Source: Actinacidiphila oryziradicis (GTDB lineage: Bacteria > Actinomycetota > Actinomycetes > Streptomycetales > Streptomycetaceae). From it: 64,000 nt of DNA. A program made the position numbers and the translations under genes. This document shows positions 1 through 7,766 of this stretch, in pieces. The notes under the pieces were generated by a model, which did not search any database, was not told the DNA's origin, and was given only the letters and a program-made list of their open reading frames with translations. How positions within the stretch are numbered: the first letter of the stretch is position 1; every line of letters starts with the position of its first letter. The DNA lies in assembly GCF_005047355.1 (NCBI RefSeq), contig NZ_SUMC01000031.1:48498-112497 (forward strand). Reading direction: 5' to 3'.

Positions 1-624
1 CTTCTGCATGGGCGCGATCGCCACCGTACGGACCTCGACGGAGACCTCCGGAACCAGGCCCAAGTCGCTGGACAGCGACTCCAGCGAGCTCTTGAGGGCG
101 ACCACGCTGCTCCGCAGGAGCCGCTGGAAGCGCTTAAGAGGGCGGGTGTCCTGAGCGTCGTCCACGCGCCGGTGCACGGGGAGCTCCAGGTCGGGACTGG
201 GCACGAGGACGCGTACCGCGATGTGCTGGGGGCAGAGCTCACCGTCGCGGATAAGGTTCAGCGTCGGCGTGAGCGCCCAGTTGAGAGTTTCGGTGGTGAG
301 GGAAAAGACATCAAGGGTGACCCGGTCCGCACGGAATGCGCGGGCGACATGGCTAGTCAGGTCCGGCGGGGCACCTTGGGAACGGAGCATTTCATTCCGG
401 TCGAGGACGACAGAGCCCCGGCCCTGTTGTGAATTGATGTAGCCGTCCTGGCGCAGGACGTCCAGTGCACGCTGCACGGTCGCCCTGGACGTCTGAAACC
501 GCCGCACCAGAGCCTGCTGAGTCGGAATCAGCTGCCCCACGCGATAACGGCCCGCTTCGATCTCACCACGCAACTCCAGGGCGATACGTCGATAGGGCGG
601 GAAGAATGTGCTCTCCGAGCTCAC
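1..624 (-). CDS. GntR-family transcriptional regulator (C-terminus off the left edge)
   Basis: The frame is open from a GTG at 624 to base 1 with no stop, so the gene runs off the window; 208 codons are visible. The first 75 residues form a GntR winged helix: a segment opening FFPPYRRIALELRGEI, then IPTQQALVRRFQTSRATVQRAL and the wing DGYINSQQGRGSVVLD. The rest is an effector-binding region whose ligand I cannot name. The start has a GAGG about 10 bases upstream. It is divergent from the small membrane-protein gene at 905, across a gap rich in TTGG/CCAA palindromes that probably contains its operators. Target and ligand are unknown. Confidence 0.8.
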   Translation of the reverse strand, partial: MSSESTFFPPYRRIALELRGEIEAGRYRVGQLIPTQQALVRRFQTSRATVQRALDVLRQDGYINSQQGRGSVVLDRNEMLRSQGAPPDLTSHVARAFRADRVTLDVFSLTTETLNWALTPTLNLIRDGELCPQHIAVRVLVPSPDLELPVHRRVDDAQDTRPLKRFQRLLRSSVVALKSSLESLSSDLGLVPEVSVEVRTVAIAPMQK

Positions 625-639
625 CCAGCGAAGGTATAC

Positions 640-745
640 CTCTTGGTCAAGTCAGGGCAGTTGGCTAACCAGGATTGGCCAAATACCCGTTCTGCGACGG
701 ACCTGACTGGCCAATTCCATGTCAGTCAACCAAGGGATTTGGCCT
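640..745. promoter_or_regulatory. Cluster of TTGGNNAA-type palindromes, candidate GntR operators
   Basis: The 280-bp divergent gap holds TTGGTCAA (643-650), TTGGCTAACCA (661-671), the perfect palindrome TTGGCCAA (675-682), CTGGCCAATT (707-716) and an AACCAAGG further on. Clustered half-sites between a GntR gene and a divergent gene suggest autoregulation. No -10/-35 pair was assigned with confidence. Confidence 0.45.
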
Positions 746-904
746 GTCAACTCCGGAGAGTCACATCCAGAACAGCAGCCAGGAGCAGCAAATCCGGCGG
801 GCCGGTCCAATAGTTGGCGGCATATATCGCGCGTACGTTCGTGGTAGATCGAAAGGTCGGTGACTGTCCGTCAGTGACAGTCAGTGCCACGAGGGAGACC
901 GGAA

Positions 905-1072
905 ATGTCTGCTGTCACCGTCTGCGTGTTCATCTTCGAACAACTAATCCAGTGCAGGTACGGCCTCGTGGGCGCCATCGCCTTCGGCCTCCTCACCTTC
1001 GGCCTCCGGGCCCGGCTCCACACACTCACCTGCGTCGGCCTGGTCGCCGTCGCCCTGCTCCTGGCGCAGTAG
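905..1072 (+). CDS. Small membrane protein, 55 aa, unknown function
   Basis: ATG at 905 follows GGGAG at a normal distance. The product is hydrophobic over most of its length, with a likely first membrane segment around residues 20-36 (GLVGAIAFGLLTFGL) and a second at 39-55 (HTLTCVGLVAVALLLAQ), joined by a short basic turn (RARL). It is divergent from the GntR gene and probably under its control. I recognise no family. Short GntR-linked membrane proteins occur in actinobacterial integrative elements, but no integrase or att site is visible here. Confidence 0.55.
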   Translation: MSAVTVCVFIFEQLIQCRYGLVGAIAFGLLTFGLRARLHTLTCVGLVAVALLLAQ

Positions 1073-1094
1073 AACCGTCAGCCCGGCATGCCGG

Positions 1095-2339
1095 TCAGAA
1101 GATGTCCGGGCACCACGGCCGGCGCGGCGTCCGGAAGAGGGCGTCGGCGAGGATCGCGGCGCCCGGGGTCTCCTCGGCGAGGCGGCCGAGGGCGGCGAGA
1201 CGCAGGACGGATTCATTGCCGAGGTAGAGGGCGCCGAGAGAGGCGACCGGGAGGGTGAGGTCGGGGGAGGCGGTGGTGGGGACGGCCTGCGCGGTGCCGT
1301 CGGCGGCGACCTCCAGGCGATAGCGGCCCGCGGCGTGGCCCAGGGGATCCTGGATGTCCAGGACGAGGGCGCCGGGGACGGGGGCGTAGGTACGGGCCTC
1401 CAGGGCGCGCTTCGGGTCGAGGACCCGGACCCACATCAGGTCGGCGGTGGTGTCGACCTTGGCGCAACGGGGATCGCCGAGGAGGTCGGGGAGCAGGTCG
1501 TCGGGGGCGCGGATGCCGGCCTTGACGGTGGAGACCCAGTCGACGGAGAGCAGAAAGCGCCAGAGGGCGGCCTCCGCCTCGGGGGTGGCGGCGATGAGGC
1601 CGCGGACGGAGAGCGGGCACTCGGGGTACATGCCGTGCCACTTCTCCTCGACGGTGTAGGTGGCGAGGCCGGTCGCCTGGCCCGTGGCGTCGCGGTACAC
1701 GGCGAACATCGGCTCGGTCCAGCCCTGGGCCGGGTTGCGGATCTCACCTGTTTCCAGCTGCCACCACAGCTCCGTGCGGTTGATCGCGCCTGGCGTACGG
1801 CGGCGGAAGCGCTCGTGCACCTCGGGGCCGACCTTGCGGACCTCGGCGGGCTCGGCGAGGTCGATGCGGGCGCCCTCGGGGAGGGGGACGGGCCGGAGCT
1901 GGGCGCGGGGGACCTCGACGAACCACTCGGTGTACGAGGTCGCGGGGCCGAAGCCGAAGCGCCCGTAGATGGGGTACTCGGCGGCGATGAGGATGGCGAG
2001 CGCCTCGCCACGCTCTTCCTTGGCGGCGCGCAGGTCATTGGCCATCAGGCGGGTCGCCAGGCCCCGGCGGCGGTGGGTGGCGGTCACCGTGACGTTGGTG
2101 ATGGCATCGGTATCCAGCAGGGCACCGCCGGGCACGGTGACTTCGCGGGGCATGCTGCGGAAGGTGGCCACGCAGCGGCCGGCGTCGTACGCGCCCTGGG
2201 TGCGGCTCAGGTCGATCTCCTGGCGGCGTACCTCGACCTCCTCGTCGGAGACGGTGGGCGCCCGCAGGAAGCCGGTGTTCACGGCGCGCAGCCACTCCGG
2301 GAGATCGGCTGCTTCGAGCGTACGTACGTCAAGACCCAT
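1095..2339 (-). CDS. Eis-like GNAT acetyltransferase
   Basis: 414 aa, the usual length of the Eis (enhanced intracellular survival) family: two GNAT folds and a C-terminal SCP-like domain. Visible marks are the acetyl-CoA loop RRRGLA at about 90-95, PIYGRFGFG at 123-131 with the tyrosine position used as general acid in Eis, and a C-terminus ending CPDIF whose terminal Phe carboxylate matches the Eis catalytic carboxylate. Eis enzymes acetylate amines such as aminoglycosides and lysines; the substrate here is unknown. It stands alone, convergent with the small membrane-protein gene. Confidence 0.85.
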   Translation of the reverse strand: MGLDVRTLEAADLPEWLRAVNTGFLRAPTVSDEEVEVRRQEIDLSRTQGAYDAGRCVATFRSMPREVTVPGGALLDTDAITNVTVTATHRRRGLATRLMANDLRAAKEERGEALAILIAAEYPIYGRFGFGPATSYTEWFVEVPRAQLRPVPLPEGARIDLAEPAEVRKVGPEVHERFRRRTPGAINRTELWWQLETGEIRNPAQGWTEPMFAVYRDATGQATGLATYTVEEKWHGMYPECPLSVRGLIAATPEAEAALWRFLLSVDWVSTVKAGIRAPDDLLPDLLGDPRCAKVDTTADLMWVRVLDPKRALEARTYAPVPGALVLDIQDPLGHAAGRYRLEVAADGTAQAVPTTASPDLTLPVASLGALYLGNESVLRLAALGRLAEETPGAAILADALFRTPRRPWCPDIF

Positions 2340-2449
2340 GGCCGCACACTATTCGGCCGCCGGGCCGTACGCACCGGAGTTTCTCGCCCACCCGCCCGCC
2401 CTTTCCAGGGCTCCGCCCGGACCCCGGCTCCGGCGCTGCCGGTGGCCCG

Positions 2450-2515
2450 GTTGTGCCCACCCTCCCCCAGCCTTCGGCCGGGGGGTGCCCCCGTCTCGCT
2501 CCGCTCGGCCCTGCG
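2450..2515. repeat. Fragment of the dispersed palindromic repeat family
   Basis: The 205-bp gap between the rsiG stop and the Eis-like start contains a CCCCCAGCCTTCGGCCGGGGGG hairpin core, then GGGTGCCCCC and a CTCGCTCCGCTCGGC stretch. The last two resemble the interior of the larger elements at 16299 and 38677. No CTAG-type ends are seen, so this is a fragment. Confidence 0.45.
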
Positions 2516-2544
2516 GAACGCCTGCCCACAACCGGGGGGCCGGG

Positions 2545-3102
2545 TCAGTCGGTGGAGAGGAGGTCGTCGATGCTGGCTTCACCGGAGCGGTAGCGGCGGG
2601 TGATTTCGGTGCTGCAGCCGTCGACGGTGCGCTGGAGGCTCTGGCGGCGCTGGGAGACCTGCTGTTCGTGACGGACGAGACGGCCCATGCCGTCGTGGAG
2701 TTCCTGGTCGGTGCGGGCGCCGAGGTCGGAGAGCTCCACCTCGGCGAGGATCTCCTCGGCGAGCCGGCGGTAGCGCTCGCTGACCGGGGTGCCGAGGGTG
2801 ACATGACGGGCGGAGGAACGGACCCGGGACGGGACGTCGGCGAGGATCTCCGACAGGCGGTCGAGTACGGGGGCGTCGGGGGCGGTACGGCGGGCGAGTT
2901 CGGCGCGGAGGATGTCGATCCGGCCCTGGAGGAGGCGTCGCAGGTAGGAGAGGTCGGCCTCTTCCTGCTGGGCCTCGCGGCGCAGTGTGCGCAGACCGGC
3001 CAGGGTGAGGCCGGTCAGCTCGGGTTCGTCGGTCTCCGCGAGCGGACTGCGCGGGCCAGGTGGTGCCTTGAGCATGCGCTGGCTCTTCTCGGTATCGGTC
3101 AT
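2545..3102 (-). CDS. rsiG: RsiG, c-di-GMP-responsive anti-sigma factor for WhiG
   Basis: 185 aa from the ATG at 3102, which has a GAGGGGA ribosome site; longer upstream starts lack one. Two copies of the motif E-x3-S-x2-R-x3-Q-x3-D are exact: E48-S52-R55-Q59-D63 and E146-S150-R153-Q157-D161, each in a predicted coiled-coil helix. This is the signature of RsiG, which with c-di-GMP holds the sporulation sigma factor WhiG inactive in Streptomyces. It is divergent from dtd across about 165 bp. The protein is often mislabelled as a transporter component. Confidence 0.93.
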   Translation of the reverse strand: MTDTEKSQRMLKAPPGPRSPLAETDEPELTGLTLAGLRTLRREAQQEEADLSYLRRLLQGRIDILRAELARRTAPDAPVLDRLSEILADVPSRVRSSARHVTLGTPVSERYRRLAEEILAEVELSDLGARTDQELHDGMGRLVRHEQQVSQRRQSLQRTVDGCSTEITRRYRSGEASIDDLLSTD

Positions 3103-3268
3103 ATCTGTCGTCCCCTCGTCCAGCAGACCTCGATCGTCCCATCGACCACCGGCAGCGCGCATCGACCCTGCACCCGAACGGCCCCGGCGGACAGGTGTGC
3201 GCGCGGCCAGAAGGCGTACAGGACAGGGGAGCCCGCGCTCCCCCACTTGCATGAGTGACAATGACGCC

Positions 3269-3694
3269 ATGCGAGCGGTGGCCCAGCGGGTGAGCGAAGC
3301 GAGTGTGGTGGTCGACGGCGAGACGGTCGGAGAGATCGTCGGACCAGGGTTGTGCGTACTGGTCGGGGTAACTCACGACGATACCCCGGACAAGGCCGCC
3401 CAGCTCGCGCGCAAATTGTGGAGCCTGCGCATTCTGCCCGGTGAGAAGTCGTGCTCGGACGTCTCCGGGCCACTTCTGGTGATCAGCCAGTTCACTCTCT
3501 ACGGTGACGCCCGCAAGGGGCGCCGCCCCACCTGGAACGCCGCCGCGCCCGGCGAAGTCGCCGAGCCGCTGGTCGAGCAGGTCGTGGCGCGGCTGCGGGA
3601 ACTGGGCGCGCACGTGGAGACGGGCCGCTTCGGCGCGGACATGAAGGTCTCGCTGACGAACGACGGCCCGTTCACGGTGGTCATCGACATCTGA
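3269..3694 (+). CDS. dtd: D-aminoacyl-tRNA deacylase
   Basis: 141 aa from ATG 3269, the standard Dtd length; an in-frame ATG at 3251 would add six residues. It opens MRAVAQRVSEASV, carries the catalytic SQFTLYGD segment and ends with the cis-Gly-Pro region NDGPFTVVIDI. Dtd is a cytosolic dimer that hydrolyses D-aminoacyl-tRNA (and Gly-tRNA-Ala mischarges), so protecting translation. It is convergent with ygfZ, with only 9 bp between stops. Confidence 0.95.
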   Translation: MRAVAQRVSEASVVVDGETVGEIVGPGLCVLVGVTHDDTPDKAAQLARKLWSLRILPGEKSCSDVSGPLLVISQFTLYGDARKGRRPTWNAAAPGEVAEPLVEQVVARLRELGAHVETGRFGADMKVSLTNDGPFTVVIDI

Positions 3695-3703
3695 CGCCGG
3701 GGG

Positions 3704-4684
3704 CTACGGCGCTACGACGATCTCCTGGCTGGCGGGCGTGCCCTCGGCGTCCAGCAGCGCCTCCGGCGCCGTATTGCGCTTCACCAGCGCCAGGGCGATC
3801 GGGCCCAGCTCCCAGTGGCGTGCCGAGGACGTGATGAAGCCGATCTGTCGGCCTTCCGGGCCGTCCTCGGCGAGGCGGACCGCCGTGCCGTGCCCAGGCA
3901 GCCGGACCTCGCTGCCGTCCAGGTGCAGGAAGACCAGCCGGCGCGGCGGCTTGCCGAGATTGTGGACCCGGGCGACGGTCTCCTGGCCCCGGTAGCAGCC
4001 CTTGTCGAGATGGACGGCGGTGGCCAGCCAGCCCAGCTCGTGCGGGATGGTGCGGTGGTCGGTCTCCAGGCCGAGACGCGGGCGGTGCGCCTCGATGCGG
4101 AGGGCTTCCAGCGCGAGCGAGCCGATGGGCGGGGCGGCTTCCTTGGCGTACGACTCCAGCTCGTCGCGCGGCACGAAGACCTCGCGGCCGTACGGCGTCT
4201 CCCGTACCGGCCACCCCGCCGGGGCGGGGGTGATGCTGCCTGCGGGGAGGTGGACGAGTCCGTACCGCTCGGTGGCGTCGGCGACCTCGACCCGGTAGAA
4301 GAACTTCATGCTTTCCAGGTAGGCGACAAGCGCCTCCTGGGTGCCGGGCTCGACGTGTATCCAGGTCGTCGTGGAGTCGTCGACGAGATACAGCGCGTGC
4401 TCGATGTGTCCGTGCGCGGAGAGGACCAGCGCTTCGGTGGCCTGGCCGGGCGGCAGGGCGCTGACATGCTGGGTGAGCAGCAGGTGCAGCCAGGGAAGGC
4501 GGTCCTCGCCGGAGACGGTGACGATGCCGCGGTGCGAGAGATCGACGAAACCAGTGCCGTCCGCGAGGGCGCGCTGCTCGCGGAACAGGTCACCGTAGTG
4601 GCCGGCGACACCTTCGTCAGGGCCTTCGGCTGCGACAGCGCCGGGCAGCGACAGCAGGGGGCTGGTCGTGGAGTGTCGCTTCAT
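3704..4684 (-). CDS. ygfZ: YgfZ/CAF17-type folate-binding protein
   Basis: 326 aa with a GcvT-like fold. The family motif K-G-C-Y-x-G-Q-E is present at about 228-235 with the conserved Cys230. YgfZ proteins bind tetrahydrofolate and help maintain or repair certain Fe-S enzymes. The gene lies just downstream of nur on the same strand, with only 9 bp between the nur stop and the ygfZ start, so the two may be cotranscribed. Confidence 0.92.
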   Translation of the reverse strand: MKRHSTTSPLLSLPGAVAAEGPDEGVAGHYGDLFREQRALADGTGFVDLSHRGIVTVSGEDRLPWLHLLLTQHVSALPPGQATEALVLSAHGHIEHALYLVDDSTTTWIHVEPGTQEALVAYLESMKFFYRVEVADATERYGLVHLPAGSITPAPAGWPVRETPYGREVFVPRDELESYAKEAAPPIGSLALEALRIEAHRPRLGLETDHRTIPHELGWLATAVHLDKGCYRGQETVARVHNLGKPPRRLVFLHLDGSEVRLPGHGTAVRLAEDGPEGRQIGFITSSARHWELGPIALALVKRNTAPEALLDAEGTPASQEIVVAP

Positions 4685-4693
4685 ATCACTAGC

Positions 4694-5152
4694 CTACGGC
4701 CCGGTAGTTGAACTCTTGGCCGTTGCGGGTTTTGCCGAGCAATCGGCGCACCTGCCGAAGATCGCGAAGTGCTTCATGTCCGTCTCGAAGCCGAAGGACG
4801 CGCTCAGCCGGTCCGTGAGCGCCGACGCGACCGAGACGTCCGCCTCGATGACCGAGCCGCAGTCCCGGCACACCAGGTGCATATGGTGGTGGCGGTCCGC
4901 GAGGTGGTAGGTGGGCGCGCCGTGCCCGAGGTGGGCATGGCTGACCAGCCCCAGCTCCTCCAGCAGCTCCAGGGTCCGGTAGACGGTGGAGATGTTGACG
5001 CCGGTGGCCGTCCTGCGGACCTCGGTGAGGATTTCGTCCGGAGTCGCGTGCTCAAGCGTGTCGACGGCTTCCAGGACAAGCTGGCGCTGCGGCGTCAGCC
5101 GGTAGCCCCGCTGACGCAGGTCACTCTTCCAGTCCGTGGTCACCACAGACAC
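4694..5152 (-). CDS. nur: Nur, nickel-responsive Fur-family repressor
   Basis: 152 aa Fur-family regulator: winged helix at about 1-80 (RLTPQRQLVLEAV; STVYRTLELLEELGLV), then a dimerisation domain. The ligand pattern fits Nur rather than Fur or Zur. H35, H88, H90 and H92 correspond to the Ni-site and H72, H74, H83 and H128 to the M-site described for S. coelicolor Nur, all offset by two residues (from memory). C95/C98 and C135/C138 form a structural four-Cys pair. Nur represses nickel uptake and Ni-controlled superoxide dismutase genes when nickel is plentiful. ygfZ follows immediately. Confidence 0.88.
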   Translation of the reverse strand: MSVVTTDWKSDLRQRGYRLTPQRQLVLEAVDTLEHATPDEILTEVRRTATGVNISTVYRTLELLEELGLVSHAHLGHGAPTYHLADRHHHMHLVCRDCGSVIEADVSVASALTDRLSASFGFETDMKHFAIFGRCADCSAKPATAKSSTTGP

Positions 5153-5182
5153 AGTCTAGGCCGGACACGGCTGGAGGAAGGC

Positions 5183-5746
5183 TCAGCGGAAGAAGGCGAT
5201 TCCGTCGTCCGGAAGGTCCTTCAGGTCCTTCGCCCACTCGCGCGGGTCGACGACCCGCTTCAGATGCGCCGACATGTACGGGCGCAGCGGCACGGACGGC
5301 GTCGCCTTCTCGCCGACCCACATCAGGTCGCTGTTGACGTAGCCGTACAGGCGCTTGCCACCGCTGTACTCGGGTGCGTCGGCGAGCCTCGTGACGGCGT
5401 CCGTCACGAGGTCGATCTGCGGCTTCTGGTCGGCGAGCTCGCCGTACCAGGTCTCGACGACGCCGGAGTCGCGGGCCAGCGTGATCTCGACCTTGCGGTC
5501 CTTGTTGATCCGCCAGTAGCCGGTCTCGTTCTCCAGCGGGGCCAGCTTCTTTCCCGCCTCGTCCAGCGACCAGGTCTTGGAGGTGTACTCCAGGAACGCG
5601 CGGCCGTCGTGGGTGAAGCTGACCTCCTGGCCGAAGTTGCACTTCTCGGCGCCGGGGAAGTCGAAGACTCCGGCGCCCTCCCAGTTGCCGAGGAGGAAGG
5701 CGAGCGGCACGAGCTCCGGGTGGAGGTCGGAGGGAATCTCGATCAT
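5183..5746 (-). CDS. Nitrobindin-like heme-binding beta-barrel protein (FABP/DUF1794)
   Basis: 187 aa. The N-terminal family motif G-x-W-x-G-x-G is seen as LGNWEGAG at about 19-26. A C-terminal SAHLKR segment offers the histidine that binds heme iron in nitrobindins. These are small cytosolic ten-stranded barrels acting on NO or peroxynitrite; actinobacterial members were first labelled fatty-acid-binding-like. Only 2 bp separate it from the 35-aa ORF upstream, so the two are almost certainly one transcript. Confidence 0.88.
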   Translation of the reverse strand: MIEIPSDLHPELVPLAFLLGNWEGAGVFDFPGAEKCNFGQEVSFTHDGRAFLEYTSKTWSLDEAGKKLAPLENETGYWRINKDRKVEITLARDSGVVETWYGELADQKPQIDLVTDAVTRLADAPEYSGGKRLYGYVNSDLMWVGEKATPSVPLRPYMSAHLKRVVDPREWAKDLKDLPDDGIAFFR

Positions 5747-5748
5747 GT

Positions 5749-5856
5749 TCAGCGCTGTCCCTGGTAGAGCTTCTTCACCGCGAGGACGGAGAACGCGAGT
5801 ACGCCGACGCAGACCAGGACGAGCAGTGCGTCGAAGGTGTATTCAAGGGCGCTCAC
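5749..5856 (-). CDS. 35-aa single-pass membrane peptide
   Basis: A GTG at 5856 follows GAGGAG at good spacing. The product has a central hydrophobic span (LLVLVCVGVLAFSVLAV, residues 11-27) and a basic tail (KKLYQGQR), so N-out/C-in topology is likely. It ends 2 bp before the nitrobindin-like gene, suggesting coupling. The function is unknown. Confidence 0.65.
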   Translation of the reverse strand: MSALEYTFDALLVLVCVGVLAFSVLAVKKLYQGQR

Positions 5857-5946
5857 AGCTGTGCTCCTCTGTCGGTGGTGGACCGGGGACGAGTCTAATC
5901 GCCCCCGGTCGGTGGGCGGAGGTCAGCCCGGCCGTCAGCCGAGCCG

Positions 5947-6780
5947 TCAGCCGAGCAGCTGGGCCTGCAGGAGCACCGTCTGGTGCATCGGGACGGCCGG
6001 CATGCTGCCCCGGTGCGACAGCACGATGACGGCGATCGTGTCGCCGGCGACGAGATGGGCGTAGCGGACATGGTCCCGGCCGCGTGGCTTGCGCTCGTCG
6101 AAGACGAACGAGTCGACGCCGTCGGGGAGGTTGCCGCTGTCGCCGAATCCCGGGTCGTAGGACACGTCCGGCGCGTCCTGGAAGGTGCCGATCCTCGACA
6201 GGTCCAGCTGGGAGCGCGTCGCGTACGCCTGGGTGCTGTACTGGAGCAGATAGATCGCGGCGTGGGTACCGTCCTTCGTGGTCCAGGCGCGTGCCGCGAT
6301 GTGGCGGAGGCCTTCGTGTTTCAGATCCAGCGCCAGTTCCTGCCGGTGGTCCTTCTGGAACAGCTGTAGGAAGGTGCCGGTAGGCAGCCATCCCCTGCGC
6401 CCCGGGAACACCGGGTCGTTCTTCGCACCCTCCGGCGCCGGGAGGAGCAGCGCCCGCAGATCCGCGTAATGGCGGCGGCCGGGGTTCTTCTTGACGTCCT
6501 CCAGCGGCCGGGGCGCGCCCTCCGGGAGACGGGGCAGGCTCAGCGCCGGGTACGTCCAGCGCCCGTCTTCCGGGGTCCGCAGGCCCGGGATCTCCGTGCG
6601 CTCCGGCTGCGTCACGGCGTACGCGGTGGCCCCGCCCAGGGCCGCGAACACCAGCACGGCCGACGTCCAGCGCAGCGCTGCCCGCAGCACACGGTGCTCT
6701 CTTGCCGTGGGCGTGGGCGTGGCGGGTGCGGCGGGCGGCTCCCCCGCCGCCACGGCGGGGGCCATCGGCTGGTCGGTCAT
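5947..6780 (-). CDS. Membrane-anchored extracytoplasmic protein, third of a paralogous trio
   Basis: 277 aa from the ATG at 6780. Order: a Pro/Ala-rich cytoplasmic N-terminus (about 1-33), one membrane span (about 38-57), a Pro-rich linker, then a soluble domain. The domain opens with a YADLRALLLPAPEGAKNDP segment and ends near VLLQAQLLG. The start overlaps the upstream stop as ATGA, and the two preceding genes share the same plan and the LR(K/A)LLL-P block. The family is known to me only as hypothetical; function unknown. Confidence 0.75.
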   Translation of the reverse strand: MTDQPMAPAVAAGEPPAAPATPTPTAREHRVLRAALRWTSAVLVFAALGGATAYAVTQPERTEIPGLRTPEDGRWTYPALSLPRLPEGAPRPLEDVKKNPGRRHYADLRALLLPAPEGAKNDPVFPGRRGWLPTGTFLQLFQKDHRQELALDLKHEGLRHIAARAWTTKDGTHAAIYLLQYSTQAYATRSQLDLSRIGTFQDAPDVSYDPGFGDSGNLPDGVDSFVFDERKPRGRDHVRYAHLVAGDTIAVIVLSHRGSMPAVPMHQTVLLQAQLLG

Positions 6781-7766
6781 GCGGCCTCTCCCGGGTCCTT
6801 GACGCGGTCGAGCTGCTGCTTGAGCAGCTTGGCGGCGTCGTCCTTCTGCAGGGGTGTGGTGCCACTGGCGCTGAGGCTGATCACGAGGTCCCCCTCGGTG
6901 GCCTCGCAGTACATCGAATCGAGCGAGACGCCCTTCTCCAGGGGCGGCAGGACGCAGCGGGCCTTCGGGTGCCCGGCGATCGTCGGGCCCTTCCGGAGGA
7001 CGCCCGTCCCTTCGGTGGCCGCGGCGAAGAAGTCGGTTGCGGCGCGGGCGGCCCGCTTGTTCGTCATCTGGAGGAGCCGGATCTCGACGACGAGGGCGGC
7101 CTCCCCGTCGGTGGCGCCGCCAGAGCCTCCGTATGTGCTGTACGTCCGCATACCGATGCCCTGGATACCCAGCCGGTCGACGGCCTTGCGCGCCGTCTCG
7201 CGCTGCTTCTTCGGCAGGCTCCGGTAGCGCTCCTTCACCAGGTCGGACGCCTGCTTGCCACTCAGCTGAGCGTCGTTCCCGAACTCGGCGACATCCGGTC
7301 CCGGCACATACGTCTCCGGCATCGGCAGCAACAGCTTCCTCAGTGCCCCGTAGTGGCTCCCGCCCGACGTTGCCCCGTACGCGCCTGTCCGCTTCGGCTC
7401 GGGAGCCTTCCATGCCTTCCCGGTGGTCTTCTTGCCGGCGTCCTGATTCCGGCCCTGGTTCAGTACGGCGTAGCCGATGCCGCCGCCCGCCGCCACGGCG
7501 ACCAGTGCGCCGGCGAGCCCGAGCGCGAGGCGCCGCCGTGACGCCTTCGCCTCCGGCGCGGGCGCGGCGGGCGGCTCCGCCACGGACGGCTCCGGGGCCG
7601 GTTCTGCTCCGGCCAGCAGCGACGGCTGCGGCTCGGCAGCGAGTTCGGGCATCGGGGCGGCCTCGGACAGCTCAGCCGCCGGGTCGGCGGTCTCGGTCGG
7701 CGGCTGCGGATCGGGGCGCTGCACCGCGGTCGCTTCAGCTTGGGGAGGTGTCGGTTCGTCGGTCAC
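6777..7766 (-). CDS. Membrane-anchored extracytoplasmic protein, second of a paralogous trio
   Basis: 329 aa from the GTG at 7766, chosen because it overlaps the upstream stop in a GTGA arrangement; an open frame continues upstream but would overlap the previous gene heavily. There is a long Pro/Ala/Glu-rich cytoplasmic N-terminus (about 1-78), a span (about 85-103), then a domain beginning YGALRKLLLPMPETY. Two Cys in the distal part (ARCVLPP, SMYCEAT) could form an external disulfide. Translationally coupled on both sides. Confidence 0.75.
   Translation of the reverse strand: MTDEPTPPQAEATAVQRPDPQPPTETADPAAELSEAAPMPELAAEPQPSLLAGAEPAPEPSVAEPPAAPAPEAKASRRRLALGLAGALVAVAAGGGIGYAVLNQGRNQDAGKKTTGKAWKAPEPKRTGAYGATSGGSHYGALRKLLLPMPETYVPGPDVAEFGNDAQLSGKQASDLVKERYRSLPKKQRETARKAVDRLGIQGIGMRTYSTYGGSGGATDGEAALVVEIRLLQMTNKRAARAATDFFAAATEGTGVLRKGPTIAGHPKARCVLPPLEKGVSLDSMYCEATEGDLVISLSASGTTPLQKDDAAKLLKQQLDRVKDPGEAA

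Noticed and set aside
1335..2603. Long plus-strand frame opposite the Eis-like gene
   Set aside because: Shadow of the Eis-like coding sequence; Gly/Ala/Asp-rich with no family signature.
3102..3270. Longer N-terminus for RsiG (start at 3270)
   Set aside because: The extra 56 residues have no ribosome site and would leave almost no promoter space for dtd; the ATG at 3102 has GAGGGGA.
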